From contig NZ_JBHSNF010000001.1 in the NCBI RefSeq assembly GCF_042657065.1, positions 806,001 through 870,000 of the forward strand: a stretch of 64,000 bases of DNA, given 5' to 3'. Positions 17,899 to 27,069 of the stretch are shown in pieces. The position numbers and the translations under genes are program-made. The notes beneath the pieces were generated by a model that searched no databases, had not been told where the DNA came from, and worked only from the letters and a program-made list of their open reading frames with translations. Origin of the DNA: Rhodanobacter ginsengisoli. Lineage in GTDB: Bacteria > Pseudomonadota > Gammaproteobacteria > Xanthomonadales > Rhodanobacteraceae. Within the stretch, counting starts at the first letter, position 1. Each line of letters starts with the position of its first letter.

Positions 17899-19596
17899 AT
17901 GGCCGACAATGCCATCGCGACCACCGATAACGGTTCGCGCCTGGATCCCCTCAAGCAATTCACTCGCAGTCCTGCGACGCGCCAGCTATTGCTGCTGGTG
18001 GGGGTGGCTGCGGCGGTCGCGTTGGGCGTGGCGGTGGTGCTGTGGTCGCGCGGGCCGAACTTCGGCCTGCTGTACAGCGGCCTGGATCAGAAAGACGCCT
18101 CGGCGATCACCCAGGAACTGCAATCCACCAATACGCCCTACCAGCTGAGCGCGGACGGCTCCTCGATCATGGCGCCGGCCGCGGATCTGGCCGGCCTGCG
18201 CCTGACGCTGGCCGGGCGCGGGCTGCCGCAGGGTACCGCCGCCAGCAGCGCCTCGCCGGCGGGAGATTCGCCGTTCGGCATGAGTGACCTGGCCGAGCGC
18301 ACGCGCTACCAGCAGCAGCTCGAAGCCGATCTCGGCAACACCATCAGCGGCCTGCAGTCGGTGCGCGCCGCGCGCGTGCATCTGGCGTTGCCGAAGCAGT
18401 CGGCGTTCATCCGCGACAGCCGGGCGGCGAGCGCGTCGGTGCTGGTCACGCTGTATCCGGGGCGCCAGCTCGATGCCAGCCAGGTCGCGGCGATCGTGCA
18501 CCTGGTGTCGGCCAGCGTGCCGGACCTGAATGCCAGTCAGGTTTCGGTGATCGACCAGCAGGGCCAGTTGCTGACCACCGATCCGGACAGCCCCGGGGCG
18601 ATCAGCGACACCCGGCTGCGGCTGGCGACCCGGATCGAGAATACCTATGCGGCGCGCATCGAACAGCTGCTGACGCCGCTGGTCGGTCCCGGCCGGGTGC
18701 ATGCCCAGGTCTACGTCGACCTGGATTTCAGCCAGACCGAGAAGGCCACCGAGACGTTCGACCCCAAATCGGCGGTCATGCGCAGCGAACAGACCAGCAG
18801 CGAAAAGCGCAGTTCGGCCGACGCCTCGGGCGGCGTGCCCGGAGCGCTCAGCAACCAGCCGCCGAACACGGTGGCGCAGCCCACCGCAGCCAAGCCGAAC
18901 GTCGCGGCGCCCAACGCCGCCGCGAGTGCGGCCACCGCCGCTGCCAGCGGCCCCAGCGAAAGTTCGAGCAGCGCCACCCGCAACTATGAACTCGATCGCA
19001 CGATCAGCCACGTCAGCGATCCGGCGGGCCGGCTGACCCGGCTCAGCGTGGCGGTGGTGGTGGACGACAAGCTGGTGCCCGGCAAGGCTACCGACGATGG
19101 CACGCCGCCCCCGGCCAAAAGCGTGCCGTTCAGCGCGCAGGAACTGCAGCACCTGACCGACCTGACCAAGAACGCGGTGGGCTTCAGCGCCACCCGCGGC
19201 GACAGCGTGAGCGTGGTCAACCAGCCGTTCCAGCATGGCCCGGCGATCGAGGCGCTGCCGGAAGTGCCGCTGTGGCAGCGGCCCGGTGCGATGGATCTGA
19301 TCAAGCAGGGACTGGGCATCCTGGTTGCGCTGCTGGTGGCCTTCGGCCTGCTGCGACCGTTGCTGAAGGGGGTGCTGCGTGGCGACTCGTCGGCGCGCGC
19401 GCTGCCGATGCCGGCGCAGAAGATTTCCGTGCGCGTCGACGATGCCCCGCAGGATGACGAGCCGGCGCGGCTCAGCGGCGCGTCGAACGTGCTCGCCTAC
19501 GAACAACGAATCGGTGTCGCCCGACGCATGGTCGGCGAGAACTCCAAGCAGGTTGCACAAGTCGTGAAGAACTGGGTGAGCGAAGATGCCAGCTGA
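17899..19596 (+). CDS. fliF: MS-ring protein FliF
   Basis: 565 residues. First membrane segment at about 32-52 (LLLLVGVAAAVALGVAVVLW), then the YscJ/FliF ring-building motifs (FGMSDLAERTRYQQQLE, VRAARVHLALPKQSAFIR), a Pro/Ala/Ser-rich periplasmic insert at about 300-360, and a second membrane segment near 465-485. The acidic C-terminus (near 560) carries the FliG-binding tail. It overlaps fliG by 11 bases. Confidence 0.96.
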   Translation: MADNAIATTDNGSRLDPLKQFTRSPATRQLLLLVGVAAAVALGVAVVLWSRGPNFGLLYSGLDQKDASAITQELQSTNTPYQLSADGSSIMAPAADLAGLRLTLAGRGLPQGTAASSASPAGDSPFGMSDLAERTRYQQQLEADLGNTISGLQSVRAARVHLALPKQSAFIRDSRAASASVLVTLYPGRQLDASQVAAIVHLVSASVPDLNASQVSVIDQQGQLLTTDPDSPGAISDTRLRLATRIENTYAARIEQLLTPLVGPGRVHAQVYVDLDFSQTEKATETFDPKSAVMRSEQTSSEKRSSADASGGVPGALSNQPPNTVAQPTAAKPNVAAPNAAASAATAAASGPSESSSSATRNYELDRTISHVSDPAGRLTRLSVAVVVDDKLVPGKATDDGTPPPAKSVPFSAQELQHLTDLTKNAVGFSATRGDSVSVVNQPFQHGPAIEALPEVPLWQRPGAMDLIKQGLGILVALLVAFGLLRPLLKGVLRGDSSARALPMPAQKISVRVDDAPQDDEPARLSGASNVLAYEQRIGVARRMVGENSKQVAQVVKNWVSEDAS

Positions 19597-20596
19597 TCAG
19601 ACGCAGGTGAATGGTGCCCAGCGCGCGGCGATCCTGCTGCTGACGCTGGGCGAGCAGGATGCCGCCGAGGTGCTCAAGCATCTCAGCGCGCGCGACGTGC
19701 AGGCGGTGGGCAGCGCCATGGCGGCGCTGACCAGCGTGACCCGCGAGCATGTCGAGCGCGCGCTGGACAAGCTCAACGAGGATATGGGCCGGCAGACCTC
19801 GCTGGGCGTCGGCACCGAGGAGTACATCCGCAAGATCCTGGTCAACGCGCTGGGCGAGAACAAGGCCGGTGGACTGATCGACCGCATCCTGCTCGGCCGC
19901 AGCAGCAAGGGCCTGGAATCGCTGAAGTGGATGGAGAGTCGTGCGATCGCCGAGATGATCAACCAGGAACACCCGCAGATCATCGCGCTGGTGCTGGCAC
20001 ACCTGGAACCGGACCAGGCGGCCGAGGTCATCGGCTACCTGCCGCCGCGCGTGCGTTCCGATGCGCTGATGCGCATCGCCACGCTCGACGGCGTGCAGCC
20101 GCATGCGCTGAACGAGCTCGACGAGATCATGGAGCGCCAGTTCTCCGGCAATACCAAGAAGCTGAAGTCCGCCAATGTGGGTGGCCTGAAGGCCGCCGCC
20201 GACATCCTCAACGCGATGGAGGGCAGCCGTGAAACCGAGCTGATATCGGCCATTCGCAGTCAGGACGAGGCACTGGGCGGACGCATCGAGGACCTGATGT
20301 TCGTGTTCGAGGACCTGGCCGATCTGGACGATCGCGGCATGCAGGTGCTGCTGCGCGAGGTGCCTTCGGCCACGCTGACCATCGCGATGAAGGGCGCCGA
20401 GCCGGCGATCCGGGAAAAGATTTTCGCCAACATGTCCAAGCGTGCCGCCGACATGCTGCGCGACGACCTCGAAGTGAAGGGGCCGGTGCGCCTGAGCGAA
20501 GTCGATGCGGCACAGAAAGAGGTGTTGACGACGGCCCGCCGGCTCGCCGATGCCGGCCAGCTCAATCTGTCTTCCGGCGGTGAGGAGTACGTCTGA
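19586..20596 (+). CDS. fliG: Motor switch protein FliG
   Basis: 336 residues. The N-terminal FliF-binding domain starts AAILLLTLGEQDAAEVLKHL. The middle domain contains the EHPQ motif (NQEHPQIIALVLAHLEPDQA). The C-terminal torque domain has the charged helix that meets the stator (FEDLADLDDRGMQVLLREV). FliG transmits stator torque and reverses with FliM/FliN. It shares TGATG with fliH. Confidence 0.96.
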   Translation: MPADQTQVNGAQRAAILLLTLGEQDAAEVLKHLSARDVQAVGSAMAALTSVTREHVERALDKLNEDMGRQTSLGVGTEEYIRKILVNALGENKAGGLIDRILLGRSSKGLESLKWMESRAIAEMINQEHPQIIALVLAHLEPDQAAEVIGYLPPRVRSDALMRIATLDGVQPHALNELDEIMERQFSGNTKKLKSANVGGLKAAADILNAMEGSRETELISAIRSQDEALGGRIEDLMFVFEDLADLDDRGMQVLLREVPSATLTIAMKGAEPAIREKIFANMSKRAADMLRDDLEVKGPVRLSEVDAAQKEVLTTARRLADAGQLNLSSGGEEYV

Positions 20597-21222
20597 TGGC
20601 CGTCGCGTTCCAGGACGCCGTGGCCGAATTCCGGCGCTGGGAACTGCCCGAGGTCGGTACCGCGACGTCGGCCAGCGAGACGGCCTCGCCGGCGCAGCCC
20701 ACCGTGCGTGAACTGGAAGCGCTGGAACAGCAGGCGCGGGAAGAAGGTTATGCGGCCGGCCACGCGGAAGGGCTGGCAGCGAGCAGGCAGCAACTCGACG
20801 AACAACTGGCCCGACTTGCCGCGCTGTACGAGGCGGCGGCCCGGCCGCTGGAATCGCTGGACGCACAGACCGAGCTGGAGCTGGCCCGGCTGGCCTCCCT
20901 GATCGCAAGCCGGGTGGTGGGGCGGGAATTGCAACTTGCGCCGGCCCTGATCGTGCAGACCGTGCGCGAGGCGGCGGCTGCGCTGCCCGCCGCGACCCGC
21001 GAGTTGCGCGTGCATCTGCACCCGGACGACCTGAACTTGCTGCGCGAGCTCGGCGCGGCCGAGGAACACTGGCAGCTGCTCGTCGATCCGGCGCTGGCGC
21101 GGGGGGACTGCCGCATGGAAAGCGAGCGCTCGCGGCTGGACGCGCGGGTGGAAACCCGCCTGGCGGCGGTGATCGATGCGGTGCTCGGCGATGACGCGGT
21201 CAACGCGGAGGCCGGCGAATGA
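20596..21222 (+). CDS. fliH: Export ATPase regulator FliH
   Basis: 208 residues. An N-terminal tail, then a long helical region with a short Gly-repeat helix (AREEGYAAGHAEGLAASRQQ), then the C-terminal FliI-binding domain (LASLIASRVVGRELQ, VHLHPDDLNLLREL). FliH forms a dimer that holds FliI and docks it at the export gate. Its stop lies in an ATGA that opens a 20-codon frame leading to fliI. Confidence 0.9.
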   Translation: MAVAFQDAVAEFRRWELPEVGTATSASETASPAQPTVRELEALEQQAREEGYAAGHAEGLAASRQQLDEQLARLAALYEAAARPLESLDAQTELELARLASLIASRVVGRELQLAPALIVQTVREAAAALPAATRELRVHLHPDDLNLLRELGAAEEHWQLLVDPALARGDCRMESERSRLDARVETRLAAVIDAVLGDDAVNAEAGE

Positions 21223-21281
21223 AACAGTCCATGACGACAGCGGGGCGCGGCTCGCCGGCTCAGTGGAGGTTCCGCGCATGA
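21219..21281 (+). other. Bridging mini-frame between fliH and fliI
   Basis: A 20-codon frame beginning with the ATG that overlaps the fliH stop (ATGA, 21219-21222) and ending with a TGA that overlaps the fliI ATG (ATGA, 21278-21281). It has its own GGAGG 8 bases before the ATG. The peptide (MKQSMTTAG...) resembles nothing I know. It may serve only to carry ribosomes from fliH to fliI. Confidence 0.35.
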
Positions 21282-22648
21282 GTGCACAAGCCACCGGCCT
21301 GGATGCCCGGCAGGCGCGCTGGCGCGAGCAGCTGGCGATACGCCGCGCGCGTGCCGAAGCCGTGCGCCCGCTGACCGTGGAAGGCTGCCTGCGCCGGGTG
21401 GTCGGACTGACCCTGGAAGCGGAGGGCTGCGAGGCAGCCCTGGGCGCGCGCTGCCTGGTGGATACCGCCGACGGCGCGAAACTGGATACCGAAGTGGTCG
21501 GCTTCGCCGACGAGCGACTGTTGCTGATGCCGGTGGGCGACATGCACGGCGTGCTCCCGAATGCGCGGGTGCGTCCCTGCGCGCGCAGCGGCGGCCTGCC
21601 GGTGGGCACGGCACTGCTGGGCCGCGTGATCGGCGCCGACGGCGTGCCGCTGGACGGGCTCGGTCCGCTCGAGGCCGATGAACACGCCGCACTCAAGAGC
21701 AAGCCGATCAATCCGATGGCACGCAAGCCGATCGACGCGCCGCTGGACGTGGGCGTGCGCGCGATCAACGCCTTGCTGACGGTCGGTCGCGGCCAGCGGC
21801 TGGGCTTGTTCGCCGGCTCCGGCGTGGGCAAGTCGACCCTGCTCGGCATGATGACCCGCTATACCAATGCCGACGTCGTGGTGGTCGGGCTGATCGGCGA
21901 ACGCGGGCGCGAGGTCAAGGAGTTCGTCGAGCACACGCTGGGCGTGGAAGGGCGCCGCCGCGCAGTCATCGTGGCGGCACCCGCCGACGCCCCCCCGCTG
22001 AAACGGTTGCGCGGTGCGCAATACGCCACCGCGATCGCCGAGTGGTTCCGCGATCGCGGTCTGCGCGTGCTGTTGCTGATGGATTCGCTGACCCGCTATG
22101 CACAGGCGCAGCGCGAGATCGCGCTGGCCATCGGCGAGCCGCCCGCGACCAAGGGTTACCCGCCGTCGGTCTTCGCGATGATGCCGGCGCTGGTCGAGCG
22201 GGCCGGCAACGATGCCGAGGGCCGCGGTTCGATCACCGCGTTCTATACCGTGCTGACCGAGGGCGACGACTATCGCCACGATCCGATTGCCGATGCGGCC
22301 CGCGCGATCCTGGACGGCCACATCGTGCTGTCGCGCGATCTGGCCGAGGCCGGGCACTACCCCGCGATCGACATCGAAGCATCGATCAGCCGCGTGATGC
22401 CCGCGGTGGTCACGCGCGAGCATCTTCGCGCGGCGCAACGGTTTCGCCAGGTCTATTCGGCTTACCGCCAGCAACGCGACCTGATCGCGGTGGGCGCTTA
22501 TCAGAAGGGCTCCGATCCGCAGGTCGATCAGGCGATCGAGCTGTGGCCGCAACTGCGCAAATTCCTGCAGCAAGAAGTGGATGAACCGATGACGCTGGAA
22601 GAAGCGATCAAGTCGCTGGGCAGCCTCGCCGAGCAGGTGACCGGATGA
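21278..22648 (+). CDS. fliI: Flagellar export ATPase FliI
   Basis: 456 residues from ATG 21278, which has TGGAGG at ideal distance; the frame is open upstream to 21176 but that part lies inside fliH. F1-ATPase-like: Walker A GLFAGSGVGKSTLLGMM, Walker B LLLMDSLTRYAQ, and the type III ATPase signature region PPATKGYPPSVF. FliI energises unfolding and release of substrates from chaperones. It overlaps fliJ by ATGA. Confidence 0.96.
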   Translation: MSAQATGLDARQARWREQLAIRRARAEAVRPLTVEGCLRRVVGLTLEAEGCEAALGARCLVDTADGAKLDTEVVGFADERLLLMPVGDMHGVLPNARVRPCARSGGLPVGTALLGRVIGADGVPLDGLGPLEADEHAALKSKPINPMARKPIDAPLDVGVRAINALLTVGRGQRLGLFAGSGVGKSTLLGMMTRYTNADVVVVGLIGERGREVKEFVEHTLGVEGRRRAVIVAAPADAPPLKRLRGAQYATAIAEWFRDRGLRVLLLMDSLTRYAQAQREIALAIGEPPATKGYPPSVFAMMPALVERAGNDAEGRGSITAFYTVLTEGDDYRHDPIADAARAILDGHIVLSRDLAEAGHYPAIDIEASISRVMPAVVTREHLRAAQRFRQVYSAYRQQRDLIAVGAYQKGSDPQVDQAIELWPQLRKFLQQEVDEPMTLEEAIKSLGSLAEQVTG

Positions 22649-23070
22649 GCTCGCGCGCGCAACCGCTGCTGCCGGCCGTGGACCAGGCCAGGCAGCGCAG
22701 CGAGGACGCGCTGGCGCAGATGGCGACGCATCAGCAGCGCCTGGCCAAGGCCGAACAGCAGCTGCTCGAGTTGCGTCGCTATCGGCTCGAGTACGCCGCC
22801 GGCGGCGAGGGTCCGCTGTCGGTGAGTGCCTTGCTCAACCGGCAGAGCTTCGTCGATCGCATCGATCAGGCGATCGTTCAGCAGACCGCCGAGATCAGCC
22901 GCCTGCAGCGCCAGTTCGAACAGGTGCGCGCCCACTGGCACCATGCGCACGCCCGCGAGAGCGCCCTGGGTTCGGTGGTCGACCGCTACGTCGAGGAAGA
23001 GCGCCGGGCCGCGGATCGGCACGAACAGGCGGAAATGGACGAACGCATGCAATACCGGCGCACACGATGA
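22645..23070 (+). CDS. fliJ: Export chaperone escort / ATPase stalk FliJ
   Basis: 141 residues, predicted to be one long antiparallel coiled coil (QRSEDALAQMATHQQRLAKA ... VVDRYVEEERRAADRHEQAE). Position after fliI and the length match FliJ, which sits in the FliI hexamer like the gamma subunit of F1. The final codons open an ATGA bridge to fliK. Confidence 0.88.
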   Translation: MSSRAQPLLPAVDQARQRSEDALAQMATHQQRLAKAEQQLLELRRYRLEYAAGGEGPLSVSALLNRQSFVDRIDQAIVQQTAEISRLQRQFEQVRAHWHHAHARESALGSVVDRYVEEERRAADRHEQAEMDERMQYRRTR

Positions 23071-23180
23071 AAGCGCGATGCCGGCCCGACGGCCTGCCGC
23101 ATGCGCACGTGCGCCCTGCCTGCGTGTGGATGCCCGCATCCGCACGCGTGGATTCCCCTGAAGGAAATCTTTCACCATGA
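23067..23180 (+). other. Bridging mini-frame between fliJ and fliK
   Basis: A 37-codon frame that starts on the fliJ stop (ATGA, 23067-23070) and stops on the fliK start (ATGA, 23177-23180), spanning the whole 106-base gap without a break. No ribosome-binding site of its own is evident, so translation would depend on re-initiation. The peptide is not recognisable. Confidence 0.35.
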
Positions 23181-24367
23181 CTGCCACCGCCGCTATCGCC
23201 ACCGCCGCCACCGCCACCGCTTCGAGCGCCTTGCCGAGCCCCAGGGGCGTCGACCTCCGCGATCCCGCGGGCGACGCCGGCAGCTTCGATCGACAATTCC
23301 AGGCCGCCAGGCAACAGCGCGCGCCGGACCATGACGCGCAGCATCCGACGGACAGCCGCGACGCATCCGCACGACCGCACGATGCCGACCGGCCAGCGCA
23401 CGATCAGCCGCAGAAGGCCGGCGGCAAGCCGGCCAGCCCCGCGAGCGCTGCCCAGGCAGCGGCTGGCGCATCGACCGCGGCTGCCGCTGTCGCCACGCTG
23501 ACGCCGGCGAATCCGGGTCCGGACGTGGCCGCGGATGAAACCGCTGTGGCCACGGCCAGCCCGCTCGAGGATCATGCGGCGGCCAGCGTGGCTGCCGCAT
23601 CGCTGGCCGGAGCCATGCTGGCCCTGCTGCCTTCCGCCGCTGCCGCACTGCAACCGGGCGGAAGCGCCACCGCCACCACGGGGAGTTCCGCTGCGGCGAC
23701 CGGACCCGGCACGGGAGCCACGGCAGTTGTCGATACCGGCGCTGCCACGCCGCTGTCGACGGGCGACGCGGGCAACGCCGCGCTGACTGCCGCCGCCAGT
23801 GCCTTCGTCGCAGGCCACGATGTCCTGTCGACCGCCGCCGCAGCGGTGCCGCCACCGGCCGATTCGGGCAAGGCTCCCGGTGACGATCCGGCTCAGTTGA
23901 CCGCGCTGCTGGCGGCACCGCCGGCGGCGGTGTCGGCGGCACCGCAGATTCTCCAGGTGCAGGTGCCGGCCGGCAGCCCCGCCTTCGGTCATGAGCTGGG
24001 CCAGCAGGTGGCGTGGCTGACCGGGCAGGGCGTGAAGCAGGCCTCGATCCGGCTGCACCCGGAGGAGCTTGGCCAGCTAGACGTGAAAATCAGCATGAAC
24101 CAGGGGCGGGTCGACGTGGTCTTCAACGCCCAGCACCCGGCGGCGGTCACCGCGGTACAGCAGACGCTGCCGCAGCTGGATCATCTGCTGGCGCAACACG
24201 GCCTGTCGCTCGGTCACGCCGAGGTCAATCAGCAGCAACGCGGCGATCGCCAGGATGCCCGCAGCCACGCGCGGCCGCTGCTGGCGGCGGGCGAGGTCGA
24301 GGACGTCCAGGGCATCGAGCTTCGAGTGTCCAGCGGCGCGGTGGGCCTGCTCGACGCCTTTGCCTGA
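23177..24367 (+). CDS. fliK: Hook-length control protein FliK
   Basis: 396 residues. The first two thirds are Ala/Pro/Thr-rich and poorly conserved, as expected for the ruler part. The C-terminal domain (about 270-360) is the conserved FliK/Flg_hook region: ASIRLHPEELGQLDVKISM, then DVVFNAQHPAAVTAVQQTLP. FliK measures the hook and triggers the FlhB specificity switch. AAGGAAA precedes the ATG. Confidence 0.9.
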   Translation: MTATAAIATAATATASSALPSPRGVDLRDPAGDAGSFDRQFQAARQQRAPDHDAQHPTDSRDASARPHDADRPAHDQPQKAGGKPASPASAAQAAAGASTAAAAVATLTPANPGPDVAADETAVATASPLEDHAAASVAAASLAGAMLALLPSAAAALQPGGSATATTGSSAAATGPGTGATAVVDTGAATPLSTGDAGNAALTAAASAFVAGHDVLSTAAAAVPPPADSGKAPGDDPAQLTALLAAPPAAVSAAPQILQVQVPAGSPAFGHELGQQVAWLTGQGVKQASIRLHPEELGQLDVKISMNQGRVDVVFNAQHPAAVTAVQQTLPQLDHLLAQHGLSLGHAEVNQQQRGDRQDARSHARPLLAAGEVEDVQGIELRVSSGAVGLLDAFA

Positions 24368-24722
24368 GACCGTCCGGCGACAGCCCGGTCGCGCTTCCGG
24401 CGGTTCCGCGCGCGGACAACCGCAAGGCGTCAGGCGATGCCGTCGGTCCGCCGGGGCGGGCGGGCCGTGACCTGATTTTCGTCCGTGATCCGGCGTGGGC
24501 AGGACGACACGCCGCACCGCCCAATCCCCATCCAGCCGGCCCGATGCCAGGCCCTGGCCGGCGTCGCCGGCGAGCGAACGGCCGACGTGGGCGGGCGCGC
24601 TGGCGCAGCTATTCCGTCGCCGCCGAGATCGCGTCGCGGCGACCCGCTGACGGGCGTCAAGAAAGCGCCGCGACGATCGCGGAGATCCCCGGAAACCCAG
24701 CCCTGACGGCGATTGCGCGCGA
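24368..24722. other. fliK-fliL gap, GC-rich, no gene seen
   Basis: 355 bases of very GC-rich sequence. Open frames exist on both strands but none has a good start signal or recognisable product. There is no ATGA bridge from fliK. The only convincing element in the whole gap is the sigma-54 promoter that follows. Confidence 0.4.
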
Positions 24723-24738
24723 TGGCACGCCGTTTGCT
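24723..24738 (+). promoter_or_regulatory. Sigma-54 promoter of the fliL operon
   Basis: TGGCACGCCGTTTGCT: GG at 24724-24725 and GC at 24736-24737, spacing 10, with full -24 (TGGCACG) and -12 (TTGCT) elements. This is the best sigma-54 match in the window. Start near 24749, about 54 bases before fliL. Confidence 0.88.
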
Positions 24739-24802
24739 TTTGTCCCTTCGAAGCTCCGTTGCGCGGGCTCCCCCCTCCCACCCATCCCGGATAGAGATTT
24801 TC

Positions 24803-25306
24803 ATGGCTGAGCCCGAACAAGACGATGTGATCGAGACCCCGGTGGCGGTTTCCCCGAAGCGCGGGCCGCTGCTGATCGGTGTGATCGTGCTGCTCCTGAT
24901 CGCCGTTGCCGTCGGTTATGCGTTCACGCGCGGGCATGGCAACGCCGACAAGGGCGGCAAGGTCGCGGCGAAGCATCCGGTGGGCAAGGATGTGCTGTAC
25001 CTGCCACTGGAACCGGCGTTCGTGGTGAATCTGCGCGATGCCGACTCGCTGCGTTATCTGCAGGTGGGCATCACCTTGATGACGCACGACCCCAGGGCGA
25101 TCGATGCGGTCAAGGGTGCCGATCCGGTCATCCGCGACGCGCTGCTCGCGCTGTTCAGCAGCCAGGACTACTCGGCCATGATCGATCCCGCCGGCCGCAC
25201 CCAGCTGCAGGCGAAGGCGCTGGCCGCGGTGCAGAAGATCGTCCATGCGCGCATCGGCAGCAACGGTGTCGACGCGCTGTATTTCACCAGTTTCGTGATC
25301 CAGTGA
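24803..25306 (+). CDS. fliL: Stator-associated basal body protein FliL
   Basis: 167 residues from ATG 24803 (MAEPEQDDVIETPVA). The frame is open upstream, but an earlier start would leave almost no leader behind the promoter. One membrane segment near 30-50 (LLIGVIVLLLIAVAVGYAF), then the periplasmic FliL domain (YLPLEPAFVVNLRDADSLRY, LQVGITLMTHDPRAID). FliL surrounds the stators and supports their activity. Confidence 0.92.
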   Translation: MAEPEQDDVIETPVAVSPKRGPLLIGVIVLLLIAVAVGYAFTRGHGNADKGGKVAAKHPVGKDVLYLPLEPAFVVNLRDADSLRYLQVGITLMTHDPRAIDAVKGADPVIRDALLALFSSQDYSAMIDPAGRTQLQAKALAAVQKIVHARIGSNGVDALYFTSFVIQ

Positions 25307-25322
25307 CCGGGATGGCCTGCCC

Positions 25323-26339
25323 ATGAGCGATCTGCTTTCCCAGGACGAAATCGACGCGCTGCTCAACGGTGTCGAGGTCGGTGCGGTGGAGACCGGCAAC
25401 GACGAGCCGCTGCCGCCCGATACCGTGCTTCAGTACGACTTCACCCAGCAGGACCGCATCGTGCGCGGACGCCTGCCGACGCTGGAAATGGTCAACGACC
25501 GGTTCACCCGGTTCTTCCGCACCGGCGTCTTCAACGTGCTGCGCAAGACCTGCGAAGTGTCGGTGCTTGGCGTGAAGATGGTGAAGTTCAACGAGTACGT
25601 GCACAGCCTCACCTTGCCGAGCAACCTGAACCTGGTGCGGATCAAGCCGTTGCGCGGTACCGCGCTGGTGGTGTTCGAGCCGCGCCTGGTGTTCACCGTG
25701 ATCGACAACTTCTTCGGTGGCGACGGCCGCTATCACGCGCGTATCGAGGGTCGTGATTTCACCAGCACCGAAAGCCGCGTGATCCAGATCATGCTGGCCG
25801 AGCTGTTCACCGCGATGGTCGAGGCGTGGGCGCCCGTGCTGGAGCTGGAATTCGACTACCAGAGTTCCGAGATCAACCCGCAGTTCGCCAACATCGTGAG
25901 CCCGACCGAAACCGTGGTGGTGTCGCGCTTCCACGTCGAGCTGGATGGCGGCGGCGGCGAGGTCCACCTGACCATTCCCTACGCGATGATCGAGCCGATC
26001 CGCACCCTGCTCGACGCCGGCGTGCAGAGCGATCGCGCCGACCGCGACGGCCGCTGGGCCGAGACCCTGCAGGAAGAGGTGCTGGACGCCGAGGTGGGGC
26101 TCAGCTCCCTGCTGCTCGAGGCGCGACTCAGCATCGGCGAATTCCTGCGCCTGCGCCCCGGCGACGTCATCCCGGTGCAGCTGCCCGAGCTGGCGACCGT
26201 GTACGCCGAGGACGTGCCCGTCTTTCGCGGCCGCTATGGCCAGTCCAACGGCCGCAACGCCGTACGTTTCCACACCCAGGCTGGCCGGCGCGAACGACGC
26301 TCGGCCGGCGACCATGCCACCGAGAAGAAGCCAGTATGA
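25323..26339 (+). CDS. fliM: Motor switch protein FliM
   Basis: 338 residues. The extreme N-terminus MSDLLSQDEIDALLNGVE is the CheY-P docking peptide. The middle CheC-like domain is at about 45-230 and the C-terminal SpoA domain at about 250-315. FliM forms the C ring and receives CheY-P. It shares ATGA with fliN. Confidence 0.97.
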   Translation: MSDLLSQDEIDALLNGVEVGAVETGNDEPLPPDTVLQYDFTQQDRIVRGRLPTLEMVNDRFTRFFRTGVFNVLRKTCEVSVLGVKMVKFNEYVHSLTLPSNLNLVRIKPLRGTALVVFEPRLVFTVIDNFFGGDGRYHARIEGRDFTSTESRVIQIMLAELFTAMVEAWAPVLELEFDYQSSEINPQFANIVSPTETVVVSRFHVELDGGGGEVHLTIPYAMIEPIRTLLDAGVQSDRADRDGRWAETLQEEVLDAEVGLSSLLLEARLSIGEFLRLRPGDVIPVQLPELATVYAEDVPVFRGRYGQSNGRNAVRFHTQAGRRERRSAGDHATEKKPV

Positions 26340-26683
26340 GCCAGCCCACTGAAGGCGTTTTTGCAGGAACCAGCGAGCGCGTCGAATTCGACACGCTGAA
26401 CGGTGCACCGATCGAGGGCGGCGAGGTCAACCTCGACATGATCCTCGATGTGCCGGTGACGCTGGCCATGGAAGTCGGCCGCACCCGCATCAGCATCCGC
26501 AACCTGCTGCAGCTGAACCAGGGCTCGGTGGTCGAGCTGGACCGCTCCGCCGGCGAGCCGCTGGACGTGTTCGTCAACGGCACCCTGGTCGCGCATGGCG
26601 AGGTCGTGGTGATCAACGAGAAGTTCGGCATCCGCCTGACCGACGTGATCAGCCCGGCCGAGCGCGTGCGCAAGCTGCGCTGA
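26336..26683 (+). CDS. fliN: Motor switch protein FliN
   Basis: 115 residues from ATG 26336, which overlaps the fliM stop; the frame is open far upstream inside fliM but there is no family match there. SpoA domain: MILDVPVTLAMEVGRTRISI, LLQLNQGSVVELDRSAGEPL, NEKFGIRLTDVISPAERV. FliN builds the lower C ring and holds FliH. Confidence 0.96.
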   Translation: MSQPTEGVFAGTSERVEFDTLNGAPIEGGEVNLDMILDVPVTLAMEVGRTRISIRNLLQLNQGSVVELDRSAGEPLDVFVNGTLVAHGEVVVINEKFGIRLTDVISPAERVRKLR

Positions 26684-26685
26684 TC

Positions 26686-27069
26686 ATGCTTGCCCTGATC
26701 GCAGCTGCGCCCTCGATCGCCGCACCCGACATCAACGTGGGCGGCGAACTGTTGCGGGTGATCCTGAGCCTGGTCGGCATCATCGTGCTGATCCTCGCCG
26801 CCGGCTGGTTGAGTCGTCGGCTGCGGGTGAGCAGCGGCGCGGGCGGCCGGCGCATTCGCTGCGTGGAGACGTTCGCGGTGGGCACGCGCGACCGCCTGCT
26901 GCTGATCAACGCCGATGGCCAGCGCCTGCTGATCGGCGTGGGGCAGGGCGGCATGCGCACGCTGCACGTATACGACGGCAGCGAGCCGGCGGCGCTCGAG
27001 GCGATGTCGCCGGCCAGCCCGGTCCCCGGCTTTGCCGAGCTGCTGGCCCGCTGGAGGCGCACGCCATGA
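26686..27069 (+). CDS. fliO: Export gate assembly protein FliO
   Basis: 127 residues. One membrane segment at about 23-43 (LLRVILSLVGIIVLILAAGW), then a small cytoplasmic domain (RIRCVETFAVGTRDRLLLIN). FliO helps FliP oligomerise and is the least conserved gate gene. Position between fliN and fliP supports the name. It shares ATGA with fliP. Confidence 0.9.
   Translation: MLALIAAAPSIAAPDINVGGELLRVILSLVGIIVLILAAGWLSRRLRVSSGAGGRRIRCVETFAVGTRDRLLLINADGQRLLIGVGQGGMRTLHVYDGSEPAALEAMSPASPVPGFAELLARWRRTP

Noticed and set aside
24485..24706. Small open frame in the fliK-fliL gap
   Set aside because: Arg/Pro-rich product, no ribosome-binding site, and ends just before the sigma-54 promoter; likely chance.
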